DNA of 36,619 bases from UBA3103 sp002365855 (GTDB taxonomy: Bacteria; Bacillota; Desulfotomaculia; Desulfotomaculales; Pelotomaculaceae). Positions 15,908-24,694 of this stretch are shown one piece after another. How positions within the stretch are numbered: position 1 is the first letter of the stretch; every line of letters starts with the position of its first letter. Both the position numbers and the translations under genes were made by a program. The DNA lies in the NCBI GenBank assembly GCA_030627625.1, contig DAOURR010000019.1, positions 1 to 36,619 on the forward strand. The letters run 5' to 3'. The notes below the pieces were generated by a model, which saw only the letters and a list, made by a program, of their open reading frames with translations, searched no databases and was not told the origin of the DNA.

Positions 15908-18556
15908 TTATATATATACCTTCCCCTCGTCGCCGTCGACGGTAATCAACTGGCTGTCTTTGATTGTCTTCATCACGCCCGGAATGTTCACCACCGCAGG
16001 GATGCCGTACTCACGGGCTACAATGGCTCCGTGGCACAACGATCCTCCCGCTTCCATAACAATGGCGGATGCCCTCAGGAAAAGCGGCGTCCAGCCCGGG
16101 TCGGTTGACGGCGCCACCAGCACGTCTCCAGCCTGCAGTTTTTCTCCCTCGTCAGGATGGCGAACCAGTCTCGCCGCCCCGGCAGCCTTCCCTGCGGCTA
16201 CGCCAAGACCTATAAACGAATTACCCTGACTGGGGGCGGCCGGTTTCGCAAAATGAGGAGCATTATCAACAATAAAGTCGGGGGGCGAAAGGGCTTCCAA
16301 TTCTCCTCTCCTTATCTTCCGCTCAGCCACCAGAACATCCAATCCCCTGCCGTCCCAATCCCCCTGCATAATAGATATAATTTCATTCAAAGAACAGTGA
16401 TATATATCAGCCTGTTCCGCCAGGATTCCCCCTTTCCGCCAGCCGGCGACCGATCTCCTGGAACAAGATGCGTTCGGACTCAAATATCTTGACTAACATG
16501 GACTTTCCCATTTCCTTGCGTTCAGCGCCTTTAACGGACTGGATTAACATTTTATTTATTGAACCGCGTCTGTAAAAGGGGACCCTCTCGTTTACTTCCC
16601 GCCAGGCCTCGTCCACTTTTTCCTTTTGACTGGCCTTTGTTTTACCGGGATCGGCGGTTTCCATGGTGCTTCTAATTGTATTTAAGAGGAAGGACGGGTC
16701 CTCCCTCCAGCGAGGGTTGATGATATCCAGTTCGTAAATACCCCGGTGCCCGTAATCCGCCAGGAAGTTTCGAAATGATTGTTTGAACGGGGATTCATCT
16801 GGCAGCTCTTTTTCCCATAATAGAGGTGGAAAAGGTTCGGCAGAAAAAAACCTCCGTGCAGCGGCGTCCCCCCGGGCTACTTTAGCCATTCCTGCCAGAC
16901 GATAGCCGTGCTCGGCGCTGGTGATGTCTCCACTCCCTGCCATCAGGGCATTAGACATCGCCCGCCCTTTACCCGGAAAATATTTTTCCAGCGTTTTTAT
17001 GAATGGAAATGTTACCTCAGCTGAACCAAAAACATATACAGGGATAAATTCAATGGTTGCGCTTCTAATCTCAGTAATTTTTTTGATTAAATCTCTTTTC
17101 GTGAGGCTCTTCAAATCTTCTTTTAGCATGGCTCCTGTAAAACAGTTAACATCATTAAAACATTTTCCCGTGTTCTTTCTGATTTTTTGTACAATAAAAG
17201 CACCTTTTATCAAGCGGCCCAATCTTTTACATCCCTTAATGCCCCGGTATGGTTTTTCTTCGCTAATTTCCACTTCCCGCCCCCCGAAATTATCGTACTT
17301 TTCCTGAGCACCCATTCCCCGGGGATCTATACCCAAAGCATCATACAAAAGCCATCCCAGAATGTTTCCATTGAAATATGCCCTGCCCTGATACAATCTG
17401 GCAACCTGTAAGCCGGGGGGTATTTGATAGCCCATTGTTCTTAAGGGAGCGCTAAACACCGTATTAAGGAACGGCTTTTTAAGGCTCCAGTTGAGGGTGG
17501 ACTGGACCAATGGCATTACTTCCCTAAGATTCATATTTGACCATACATCGGGTTGATTTCTAAATCCGTCTATGGTGTACCTTGGCAGCGCCGTCACCGG
17601 CCTGGCCTGGACCAGGGCAAAATCTTTTCCGTCAAACACCCATTCAATATCCTGGTGCTGTTCCCCGCAGCCAAGGGCGTCAAAGACCCGCTGGATCAGC
17701 ATACCTAACCTGCGAATATTTTCATCGCTTAAAACCTGACTTGCCGCTGGCATGGCAGACTCGACAAATTCCGTCCCGCCGGCTTTTTTGGCAAGGGTTT
17801 TCCCTTCTTTGCGGCCAATTTTCTTTTGGGTTAGATCACACCAATAGTCTAAACGATATTCATTGGCTCAACGGCGCCGCTGACCACACTCTCACCCAGG
17901 CCGAAATTGGCGCTTATCAGCGCCATATCTTCCTGGCCGGTGCGGGGGTCGCAAGTGAAGCCGACTCCGGCGGCCTCAGCCTCCACCATCTCCATGATCA
18001 CCACGGCCGGGATCACCTCGTCATCTTTAACATCCATTTTCCGCCTGTAAGCGACAGCCCTGGGTGCCCATAAAGAGGCATAACATTCTTTAATGGCGGA
18101 CAGGATATTGTCCAGTCCCCGGATATTTAAGAACGATTCGTGGACCCCCGCGAAAGACGCTTTGCCGGAGTCCTCGGCAGTGGCCGAAGAGCGAACGGCC
18201 ACCGGATTCCCCAGTATGCCGGCGGCTCTCAGTTTCTCTTCCAGCTCATCCCGGACATTTGAAGGGATGCGCCCGGCCATTATTTTTTCTCTGAGCAGAA
18301 AAAGTTTTTGTTCATTCTCCTTATCCCCAATGTTAACGGTTGTTATATTTCGGGTGATTCTCCACATATCCTCAAGCAGGTTGTTTTCTTCAACAAAACT
18401 CCGGTGCGCTCCGGCTGTAAGGACGCCTCCGGCGGGAACATTGAACCCGTACCTCTCCAGCCTGCCCAGGTTCCACCCTTTCCCTCCGGCAGCTTCCACC
18501 CCGGCAAGGAAAGCCCCGGTCCAGTCGAGAAAGAAGTCTCCGCAATTTTTATCCAT
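15908..18556 (-). pseudogene. Unit D dikinase, frameshifted twice (rifampin-phosphotransferase-like)
   Basis: The start is ATG 18556 (MDKNCGDFFLDW) after GGAGGAAGACC. The first frame covers the ATP-grasp core to GESVVSGAVEP, then a base is missing near 17863-17866 (gccaatgaa where unit E has gccggatgaa), giving a stop three codons later. The second frame runs through the rest of the ATP-grasp domain and the central domain to GRRLAERG. There an extra G in a five-G run (16428-16432) shifts to the third frame, which holds ILAEQADIYHC and the swivelling domain GGSLCHGAIVAREYGIP. Repairing both indels gives an uninterrupted reading of about 882 residues with no other lesion. Decay is thus recent, or these are sequence errors. 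Cys precedes the catalytic-type His, as in PEP synthases (CHA), where other copies have Ser. Confidence 0.8.
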
Positions 18557-18631
18557 GGTCTTCCTCCCCATTGGTTATTTTTTCTCTATCCGGCTGTCGC
18601 TGCAATAATGTCATGGTTTATTTTTAGTTCT

Positions 18632-19267
18632 TTAACCGTCCCTGTTTTCTACCCCTTTTAGATAAAGGTCCATAATCATATTAATACCTTCATCTACCGG
18701 GAATAATTCCGGATTTGCAACCCAGAGAACACCCCAATTACAGAACATTGAATCCAGGTGAGCGGCAAGGACCATACTGTCCATGTCCCGCCTGATTTCC
18801 CCCGCCTCCTTACCTCTCTCTATAATTGGCGCCAGGACATCTCTAAAACCGCTGCTCTCGCTCAGATCCAAATCCCTGAAGACTTGAAACACTTTTTGTA
18901 ACCGGTAAGTATAATATTTTTCATAAATTTCCTTATTTAAATCAATTTGAAACCACTCCAGTGCTTTATGAAGCACCGCGACTAAGCGTGACCGGGTATC
19001 GGGCAGCTGTAATGCCTGGCTGAGCGCTTCAGGCCCCTGCTCCTTAATTATTCTCTGAACAAATTCGCATATGACAGCCTCTTTGACGGGGAAATAGTTG
19101 TATAGGGTTCTACGGGCAATGTCTGCGTTGTCCGCAATTTGCTCCATTGTGGCAGAATCAAATCCCTGCTTATTAAATAAACCCATTGCTGCTTCAATAA
19201 TCTTCCTTTTTGTTTCATCTTTCTTTTTTTCCACCCTACTCTGGGCAGGCTCTTTTTTGTTTTCCAT
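18632..19267 (-). CDS. TetR-family repressor, unit D
   Basis: 211 residues from the ATG at 19267 (MENKKEPAQSRVEKKK), which follows GGAGG with a good spacer. A longer frame to 19330 exists, but its codons are only the translation of the operator array. The helix-turn-helix is TKRKIIEAAMGLFNKQGFDSATMEQIADNADIARRTLYNYFPVKEAVI, recognition helix ARRTLYNYF. The C-terminal domain is strikingly like unit E (NWGVLWVANPELFPVDEGINMIMDLYLKGVENRDG), yet the recognition helix and operator differ. It lies 75 bases before dikinase D and is presumably co-transcribed. Confidence 0.9.
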   Translation of the reverse strand: MENKKEPAQSRVEKKKDETKRKIIEAAMGLFNKQGFDSATMEQIADNADIARRTLYNYFPVKEAVICEFVQRIIKEQGPEALSQALQLPDTRSRLVAVLHKALEWFQIDLNKEIYEKYYTYRLQKVFQVFRDLDLSESSGFRDVLAPIIERGKEAGEIRRDMDSMVLAAHLDSMFCNWGVLWVANPELFPVDEGINMIMDLYLKGVENRDG

Positions 19268-19282
19268 TTGCGCCTCCATTTT

Positions 19283-19329
19283 TGCATATTCTGCATATAT
19301 GCACATACTGCAGACATGCACAGCGTGCA
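19283..19329. promoter_or_regulatory. Operator array of unit D: three 13-bp units, six TGCA boxes
   Basis: TGCA occurs at 19283, 19292, 19300, 19309, 19317 and 19326, with start-to-start steps 9, 8, 9, 8, 9. This is three 13-bp units of the form TGCA-N5-TGCA (19283-19295, 19300-19312, 19317-19329) separated by four bases, a 17-bp period. The outermost, TGCACAGCGTGCA, is a perfect 5-3-5 dyad. The array lies between a promoter-like sequence (minus strand TTGAAT, 17 bases, TATATG) and the ribosome site, so bound repressor would obstruct transcription. Confidence 0.75.
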
Positions 19330-19377
19330 TATATAACCATTCTTACATTAATTCAATTATTTGTCAAGATTATTTGA

Positions 19378-19412
19378 GCAAAAATAAAGCCGCGGGGCAA
19401 CCGAGCCGCGGC
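19378..19412 (-). terminator. Intrinsic terminator of the unit E operon
   Basis: Minus-strand stem GCCGCGG/CCGCGGC (19389-19412, seven G-C-rich pairs or more) followed by TTTATTTTT. It lies just after the small cysteine protein gene and before the tetR D promoter. Confidence 0.85.
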
Positions 19413-19448
19413 ATAATGAATCTTATGTTTTCCATATTGATATAGCAG

Positions 19449-19649
19449 TCACCTAATAAACTTATCAAACCGGTCTATCTCGTCCGGATCTATTCCGGTT
19501 GTTTTTATAGCATCACTTTGAATATAAAAATCACACCACTTGCAAATATAAAATTTGGATTCGCTGTATTTAATTTTTTGATAAAGGTAATCACTGCTGG
19601 AAAAAATCGTGAAGCCCTTCCTGCATATCATGCATGTTGTATCAAACAT
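19449..19649 (-). CDS. Small four-cysteine protein, companion of dikinase E (C-terminus frameshifted)
   Basis: 66 residues, paralogue of the protein at 11013-11234 (MFDTTCMICRKGFTI...YICKWCDF), with all four CxxC cysteines kept. Near the end one extra base (gaccggttt versus gacggttt) changes the last residues to RFDKFIR, where the paralogue reads GLISLLGDSYI. The zinc-binding part is unaffected. The start ATG is 17 bases after the dikinase E stop, the same spacing as in unit C, and a strong terminator follows. Function unknown; a link to the C/E-type dikinases is inferred from their shared presence. Confidence 0.65.
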   Translation of the reverse strand: MFDTTCMICRKGFTIFSSSDYLYQKIKYSESKFYICKWCDFYIQSDAIKTTGIDPDEIDRFDKFIR

Positions 19650-19666
19650 CTGGTTTCCCCCTTGCC

Positions 19667-22314
19667 TTAGCTCTGAAGATATACCTTTCCCTCACCGCCG
19701 TCGACGGTAATCAACTGACTGTCTTTGATCATCTTCATCACGCCCGGAATATTTATTACCGCCGGTATGCCGTACTCCCGGGCTACAATGGTGCTATGGG
19801 ACGCAATTCCCCCTGTCTCCACAACAATGGCGGAAGCTCTTAAAAACAGGGGCGTCCAGCCGGGATCGGTTGACGGGGCTACCAGCACTTCTCCGGCCCG
19901 CAGCTTCTCCCCTTCGTCAGGATGATAAATTATTTTTGCCGCACCGGAGGCCCTTCCCGCTGCCACGCCTATACCTGCCAGCGCATTGCCCTTAACGCGG
20001 GTGGCGGGTTCTTCAAAATGAGGTGTTTCATCCATAATTATGTCAGGTGGTGAAATCTTCTCCATCTCTTTCATCCTGGCCTTGCGCTCGGCCACCAGAA
20101 TATCCAATCCCTTGCCGGCCCAGTCTCCCTGCAGGACAGAGAAAATTTCAGCACAGGCGCAGTGGAATATATCGGCCGGCTCCGCAAGGATACCTCTTCC
20201 CGCCAAACGCCGCCCCATCTCCTGGAATACCAATCGTATAAATTCAGTTATCTTAACAAGCACCGACTTGGACATTTCCCTGGTTCCCATACCTTTTACC
20301 ACCTGTTTTAAAGAACGATTAATTGATCCACGCCTGTATGAAGGCACCTTACGGTTTATTTCCCGCCAGACCTCGTCCGCCTTTTCTTTTTGCCGGGATC
20401 TTATTTTGCCCAAATCGGCTGTTTCCATGGTGCTTCTGATGACACTCAAGGGGTAAGAAGGGTCTTCCCGCCAGCGCTGATTGATCAAATCCATTTCGTA
20501 AACTCCCCGGTGCCCGTATTCCGCCAGGAAGTTTTTAAATGATTTTTTGAACGGGGATTCCTCCGGCAGTTCTTTTTCCCACAGGGGAGGATTATAGTTT
20601 TCACCGGAAAAGAACCTCCGGGCACTGGCGTCACCCCGTGCGGTTTCGGCCAGTTCCACCAGGCGGTACCCCTGATCCGCGCTGGTGATGTCCCCCTTCC
20701 CGGCCATCAGGGTGTTGGCGTAAGCTTTCCCTTTGCCGGGAAAATATTTTTCCAGCGTTTTTACAAGCGGATCCATGTTGGCGACACCGACACAAGACAG
20801 AAACACAGGATAATAATCTATGAATACACTTTTAATCTCTGTGAATTTATTAAGCAGCTCTTTTTCTGTCAGGCTTTTGAAATTCTCTTTTAACAACCCC
20901 CCCCCGTATAACTGTTAACTCGGTCAAAAGATTTTTGCGCGCCTTTTATGGTCTTAAGTCCACGGGGAATTAATTTCACCAAGCGCCCCAATCTTTTAAT
21001 TCCCTTGATTCCGCGGTAAGGTTTTTTTTCGTTGATCTCTATCTCCGGCTGGTGACCTCCCATGGCTTCGTTTAATTGCCGGGGCGTTATCCCCAAATTA
21101 TCATAAAAGATCCACTGCTGCATGGACATGTTGAGATATAAACGGCCTTGATATAACCTGATATACCGCAAGCCAGGGGGTATTTCACAATCCAACACAT
21201 CGGTTGTATTCTCGCGAAACTTTTCAGATAGTTTATACCAGCTCCAGTTTAGTGTCGACATGACCATGGGCGCGGTATCCCTAGCCTGAGCATTGGACCA
21301 TATGTCCGGCTGGTTTTTAATTTCATCAAAAGTGTACCTGGGCAGCGCCGTCACCGGCCTGGCCTGGACAATTTCGAAATCTTTTCCGTTAAACACCCAT
21401 TCAACATCCTGGTGCCGCTCACTGCCGCCAAGGGAGTCAAAGACCCGCTGGATGAGCATACCTAACCGGCTGATATTTTCGTCGCTTAAAACCTGCCCCG
21501 CCGCTGATCCGGCCGACTGGACAAATTCAGTCCCACCGTCTTTTTTAGCAATGGTTTTCCCTTCTTTGCGCCCAATTCTTTTTTGTGTTATTTCAAATGC
21601 CAAATTCATACGGTATTCATCCGGCTCAACGGCGCCGCCGACCACACTTTCGCCCAGGCCGTAATTAGCGCTTATAACAAGAATAAATTCCTGGCCTGTG
21701 CCGGGATCACAGGTAAAGCCTACTCCGGCGGCCTCGGCCTCCACCATTTCCATGATCACCACGGCCGGGATCACCTCGTCATCTTTGACATCCATTTTCC
21801 GCCGGTAAGCGACAGCCCTGGGTGTCCACAGGGAGACATAGCAGCCTTTAACGGCGGACAGGATGTTGCCGAAGCCGCGGACATTTAAGAATGATTCGTG
21901 GACCCCCGCGAAAGACGCCTTGCCGGAGTCCTCGGCAGTGGCCGAAGAGCGAACGGCCACCGGCTTACCCAGTATGCCGGCGGCTCTCAGTTTTTCTTCC
22001 AGATCATCCCTGACATTGGAAGGAATACGGCCGGCTTTGATTTTTTCCCTGAGCAGGAATAATTTTTGTTCTATCTTCTTATCCCCGATGTTGCCGGTTG
22101 TTACACTTCGGCTGATTTTCCCTATGTCTTCAATTAGGTTGTTTCCTTCAATAAAACTCCGGTATGCTTTGGATGCAAGGCACCCTCCGGCGGGAACATT
22201 GAACCCGTACCTCTCCAGCCTGCCCAGGTTCCACCCCTTGCCCCCGGCCGCCTCCACCCCAGCCTGAAAAGCATCGGTCCAGTTGAGAAAGAACTCTCCG
22301 CAATTCTTATCCAT
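19667..22314 (-). pseudogene. Unit E dikinase, interrupted at a nine-G tract (rifampin-phosphotransferase-like)
   Basis: The start is ATG 22314 (MDKNCGEFFLNW) after GGGGGAGAAGAC. The first frame holds the whole ATP-grasp domain (AVRSSATAEDSGKASFAG; VEWVFNGKDFEIVQARPVT) and the first part of the central domain up to SYTGGGC and a stop. The break is a run of nine G on the coding strand (20897-20905). Seven would give YTGGLLKENFKSL, matching FTGAMLKEDLKSL of unit D. The second frame, from 20896, completes the central and swivelling domains (GGIASHSTIVAREYGIP). Repaired length is about 881 residues. The motif here is SHS rather than SHG, a possible functional difference. It could be a phase-variable gene, a fresh pseudogene or a homopolymer sequence error. 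Confidence 0.8.
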
Positions 22315-22388
22315 GTCTTCTCCCCCATTGATTATTTTTTCATCCGGCTGTCGCTCCATTAATGTCATATGTGTTTATTTTTAGTTCT

Positions 22389-23015
22389 TTAACCGTCCCT
22401 GTTTTCTACCCCGCTTAGAAAAAGGTCCATAATCATGTTAATACCCTCATCTACCGGGAATAATTCCGGATTTGCCACCCAGAGAACACCCCAATTACTG
22501 TACATCGTTTCCAGGTGGGCGGAAATAATCATGCTGTTTATATCCCGCCTGATTTCTCCCGCTTCTATGCCCAATTTTATAATTGGTTCCAGGACATCCC
22601 TGAAGCCGCTGCTCTCGCTCATATCTAAATCCCTGAAGACTTGAAACACTTTTTGTGTCCGGTAAGTAGCATATTTTTCAAAAATGTCCGTATCAGATTT
22701 AATATGAAACCACTCCAGTGCTTTATAAAGCACCGAAACCAGGCGTGACCGGGTATCGGGCAGCCGCATTACCTGCTTGAGCGCCTCAGGCCCCTGCTCC
22801 TTGATTATTCTCTGTACAAATTCGCAAATGATAGCTTCTTTGGCGGGGAAATGGTTATAGATGGTCCCCTTGTTGACGTCGGCCTCTTCGGCTATTTGCT
22901 CTACCGTGGTCTGGTCAAACCCCTGACTATTGAATAAATCCATGGCCACAGTAATAATCTTTTTCCTGGTTTCTTCTTTTTTTCTCTCGGTTCTGCTTAC
23001 TCTGACCTGCTCCAT
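22389..23015 (-). CDS. TetR-family repressor, unit E
   Basis: 208 residues. The helix-turn-helix is TRKKIITVAMDLFNSQGFDQTTVEQIAEEADVNKGTIYNHFPAKEAII, recognition helix NKGTIYNHF. The C-terminal half is close to that of TetR D, including the shared tail NPELFPVDEGINMIMDLFLSGVENRDG. The spacer to the dikinase is also homologous between D and E, so these two units arose by a segmental duplication after which the DNA-binding parts diverged. ATG 23015 follows AGAGGTG. The likely operator is the array at 23044-23090. Confidence 0.9.
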   Translation of the reverse strand: MEQVRVSRTERKKEETRKKIITVAMDLFNSQGFDQTTVEQIAEEADVNKGTIYNHFPAKEAIICEFVQRIIKEQGPEALKQVMRLPDTRSRLVSVLYKALEWFHIKSDTDIFEKYATYRTQKVFQVFRDLDMSESSGFRDVLEPIIKLGIEAGEIRRDINSMIISAHLETMYSNWGVLWVANPELFPVDEGINMIMDLFLSGVENRDG

Positions 23016-23043
23016 TCTGCCACCTCTTCAATTGGTCTTTTAT

Positions 23044-23090
23044 TCAACCTGGTTGACTATACAAATATGTTGAATAATCAACTAAGTTGA
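23044..23090. promoter_or_regulatory. Operator array of unit E: three 13-bp dyads at 17-bp period
   Basis: TCAACCTGGTTGA (23044-23056) and TCAACTAAGTTGA (23078-23090) are perfect 5-3-5 dyads. Between them ACAAATATGTTGA (23061-23073) keeps the right half. GTTGA therefore recurs at 23052, 23069 and 23086, exactly 17 bases apart, with four-base spacers between units as in unit D. A minus-strand TATAGT (complement of 23056-23061) suggests the promoter lies inside the array. Confidence 0.75.
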
Positions 23091-23142
23091 TTTTAGTACA
23101 TTTTTTTATAATTGGCAAGTGCTTCTGCAAATTTTTTAGCGC

Positions 23143-23172
23143 AAAAAAGCCGCAAGCTATTTAGCCGGCGGC
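23143..23172 (-). terminator. Hairpin with T-run 5' of unit E (first of two)
   Basis: Minus-strand stem GCCGC/GCGGC with an inner GCT/AGC pairing (23149-23172), followed by TTTTTT. No minus-strand gene ends upstream of it. Confidence 0.55.
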
Positions 23173-23204
23173 ATTCTCGATGGAAGGAAATCCTCCCTGA
23201 TTCA

Positions 23205-23243
23205 TCAATAAAAAAATCTGAAGCAGCCGTTTAAGGCTGCTTC
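23205..23243 (-). terminator. Strong hairpin with T-run 5' of unit E (second of two)
   Basis: Nine-pair stem GAAGCAGCC/GGCTGCTTC (23220-23243) with a six-base loop. On the minus strand it is followed, after three bases, by TTTTTTT. It lies between the divergent tetR E and ddl and may insulate unit E, or be the terminator of a gene since lost. Confidence 0.6.
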
Positions 23244-23358
23244 TTTAGTGGAGTTTTTGACGTTATAGGCAGCGTTCGGATGTCGAGATGGCTTTTTAGC
23301 GCATCCTGAAGAATCTGCGAAAAGTTTTTTATACATAGAAAAAAGCCCACTGTATATG

Positions 23359-23428
23359 TATAATATTAACAGCAAAAGTCCGTACAGGCAGATGTCATTG
23401 AAAAAGTAATTTAGCGGAGGATAACATA
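23359..23428 (+). promoter_or_regulatory. Promoter and ribosome site of ddl
   Basis: TATAAT at 23359-23364, preceded by TG, is a consensus -10 about 65 bases before the ATG. I see no convincing -35 box. GGAGG (23415-23419) sits about nine bases before the ATG at 23429. The rest of 23244-23358 shows no gene. Confidence 0.5.
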
Positions 23429-24553
23429 ATGAGTAAGAAAAAACGGGTACTGGTGCTTTTCGGAGGTCGATCCGGAGAACATGAGGTTTCATTAAATTCC
23501 GCAGCCAATGTGATAACTGCATTAGACCGGGAGAAATATGAAGTAGTTCCTGTGGCCATTACCCGGGAAGGAAAGTGGTTAGCCGGTATAACGCCAAAGC
23601 AACTAATGGCCGGGATGAATCAACCGGTTTTAACCGGAACCGATATAGACGGTAACACTGAACTCATATCTTTAGCAGATGATTCGACAGGTATGGGGTT
23701 AGCTATGCTTGCCATAGGTAAAGCCAGGGCAGGCATGGGCGCGGTCGATATAGTAATTCCGGTGCTGCACGGTACCTACGGGGAGGATGGTACAGTTCAG
23801 GGCTTGTTGGAACTGGCCAATGTGCCCTATGTGGGGGCGGGCGTCCTGGGATCAGCCCTGGGGATGGATAAGGTAATGATGAAAACGGTGCTGGCTCAAC
23901 ACGGCGTAGCCCAGGCCCGGTTTTGGTCCTGCCTGCGAGGGGAATGGGAAAGCAACGCTTCACTGGTATTAGAGACAGTGGAAAAGAACCTGGGATACCC
24001 CTGTTTTGTCAAGCCGGCCAACCTTGGCTCCAGCGTCGGTATTAACAAAGCCCATAACCGGGAGCAGCTAGCCATGGCCATGGACCTGGCAGCCGAATAC
24101 GACCGCAAGATTATCGTTGAAGAATACATTAACGCCAGAGAAGTGGAGGTTAGCGTGCTAGGGAACGATGATCCAATAGCCTCTCTTCCCGGAGAGATTA
24201 TTCCGTTAAAGGAGTTTTATGACTACGAAGCCAAATATCATGACGGGATGACCAGGCTGGAAATCCCTGCCGATTTACCGCCAGATATGATCGCCCGGCT
24301 GCAAGAACTGGCGGTAAAAGTATTCAAGGCTCTTGATTGCTCCGGTCTGGCCAGGGTGGATTTTTTCATCCGCAAATCAGATAACAATATACTGGTGAAC
24401 GAAATCAACACCATGCCCGGCTTTACTCAGTTCAGTATGTTCCCCAAGCTGTGGGAGGCAACCGGTATCGGCTATCAGGAACTGCTTGAACGGTTAATCG
24501 GCCTTGCCATAGAAAGGCACCTGGATAAGAACCGGAATAAAACTGATTTTTAA
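23429..24553 (+). CDS. ddl: D-alanine--D-alanine ligase
   Basis: 374 residues. ATP-grasp ligase with all family landmarks: GGRSGEHEVSLNSA near the N-terminus, HGTYGEDGTVQGLLELANVPYVGAGVLGSALGMDK, FVKPANLGSSVGI for ATP binding, and the metal-binding end VNEINTMPGFTQFSMFPKLW. The active-site loop EFYDYEAKYHDG keeps the Tyr/Lys pattern of D-Ala-specific ligases, so a vancomycin-resistance depsipeptide ligase is unlikely. It makes the D-Ala-D-Ala dipeptide for peptidoglycan in the cytoplasm. It is a single plus-strand gene between two minus-strand blocks, with no cell-wall gene beside it; it may be a second copy or the housekeeping one. Confidence 0.93.
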   Translation: MSKKKRVLVLFGGRSGEHEVSLNSAANVITALDREKYEVVPVAITREGKWLAGITPKQLMAGMNQPVLTGTDIDGNTELISLADDSTGMGLAMLAIGKARAGMGAVDIVIPVLHGTYGEDGTVQGLLELANVPYVGAGVLGSALGMDKVMMKTVLAQHGVAQARFWSCLRGEWESNASLVLETVEKNLGYPCFVKPANLGSSVGINKAHNREQLAMAMDLAAEYDRKIIVEEYINAREVEVSVLGNDDPIASLPGEIIPLKEFYDYEAKYHDGMTRLEIPADLPPDMIARLQELAVKVFKALDCSGLARVDFFIRKSDNNILVNEINTMPGFTQFSMFPKLWEATGIGYQELLERLIGLAIERHLDKNRNKTDF

Positions 24554-24561
24554 TATTCCGG

Positions 24562-24625
24562 GGATAACAATCGGTTTTCCCGATTCGCATCGTAGGAATG
24601 GGGTCAAATTACCCTATTCCAATGT
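24562..24625. repeat. Inverted repeats after ddl, probable terminator plus REP-like hairpin
   Basis: AATCGG/CCGATT (about 24569-24585) with a short T-rich loop, then a larger imperfect palindrome GGAATGGGG...CCCTATTCC (24596-24622). Either could end ddl or the convergent hydrolase transcript. The second resembles small REP-type elements, but its T-run is poor. Confidence 0.4.
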
Positions 24626-24694
24626 TTCCAAGCCCGATATTGATTTTTTCTGATACAGAGGGATGTGGCCGAGCTCCTGCAGTTGTTTAATACC

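Noticed and set aside
19283..19329. CRISPR-like or short tandem repeat at the TGCA array
   Set aside because: Units are only 13 bp with 4-bp gaps, number three, and sit exactly between promoter and ribosome site; an operator explains them better. No CRISPR array was seen anywhere in the window.
19268..19330. N-terminal extension of TetR D (21 extra residues)
   Set aside because: The extension is translated from the TGCA operator array, while a proper GGAGG ribosome site precedes the ATG at 19267, matching the N-termini of the paralogues.
2396..22314. Calling the dikinases PEP synthase (ppsA) or phenylphosphate synthase
   Set aside because: The His domain is C-terminal and ends the protein within about 40 residues, with no PEP/pyruvate barrel. 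Phenylphosphate synthase is split into separate subunits. The single-chain order fits rifampin phosphotransferase better.
23205..23522. 105-residue minus-strand ORF across the ddl start
   Set aside because: It overlaps the ddl promoter, ribosome site and first codons and the hairpin region; composition is not protein-like.
23429..24553. Vancomycin-resistance type (VanA/B-like) ligase
   Set aside because: The active-site loop DYEAKYHDG keeps the D-Ala-specific pattern and there is no vanH or vanX partner.
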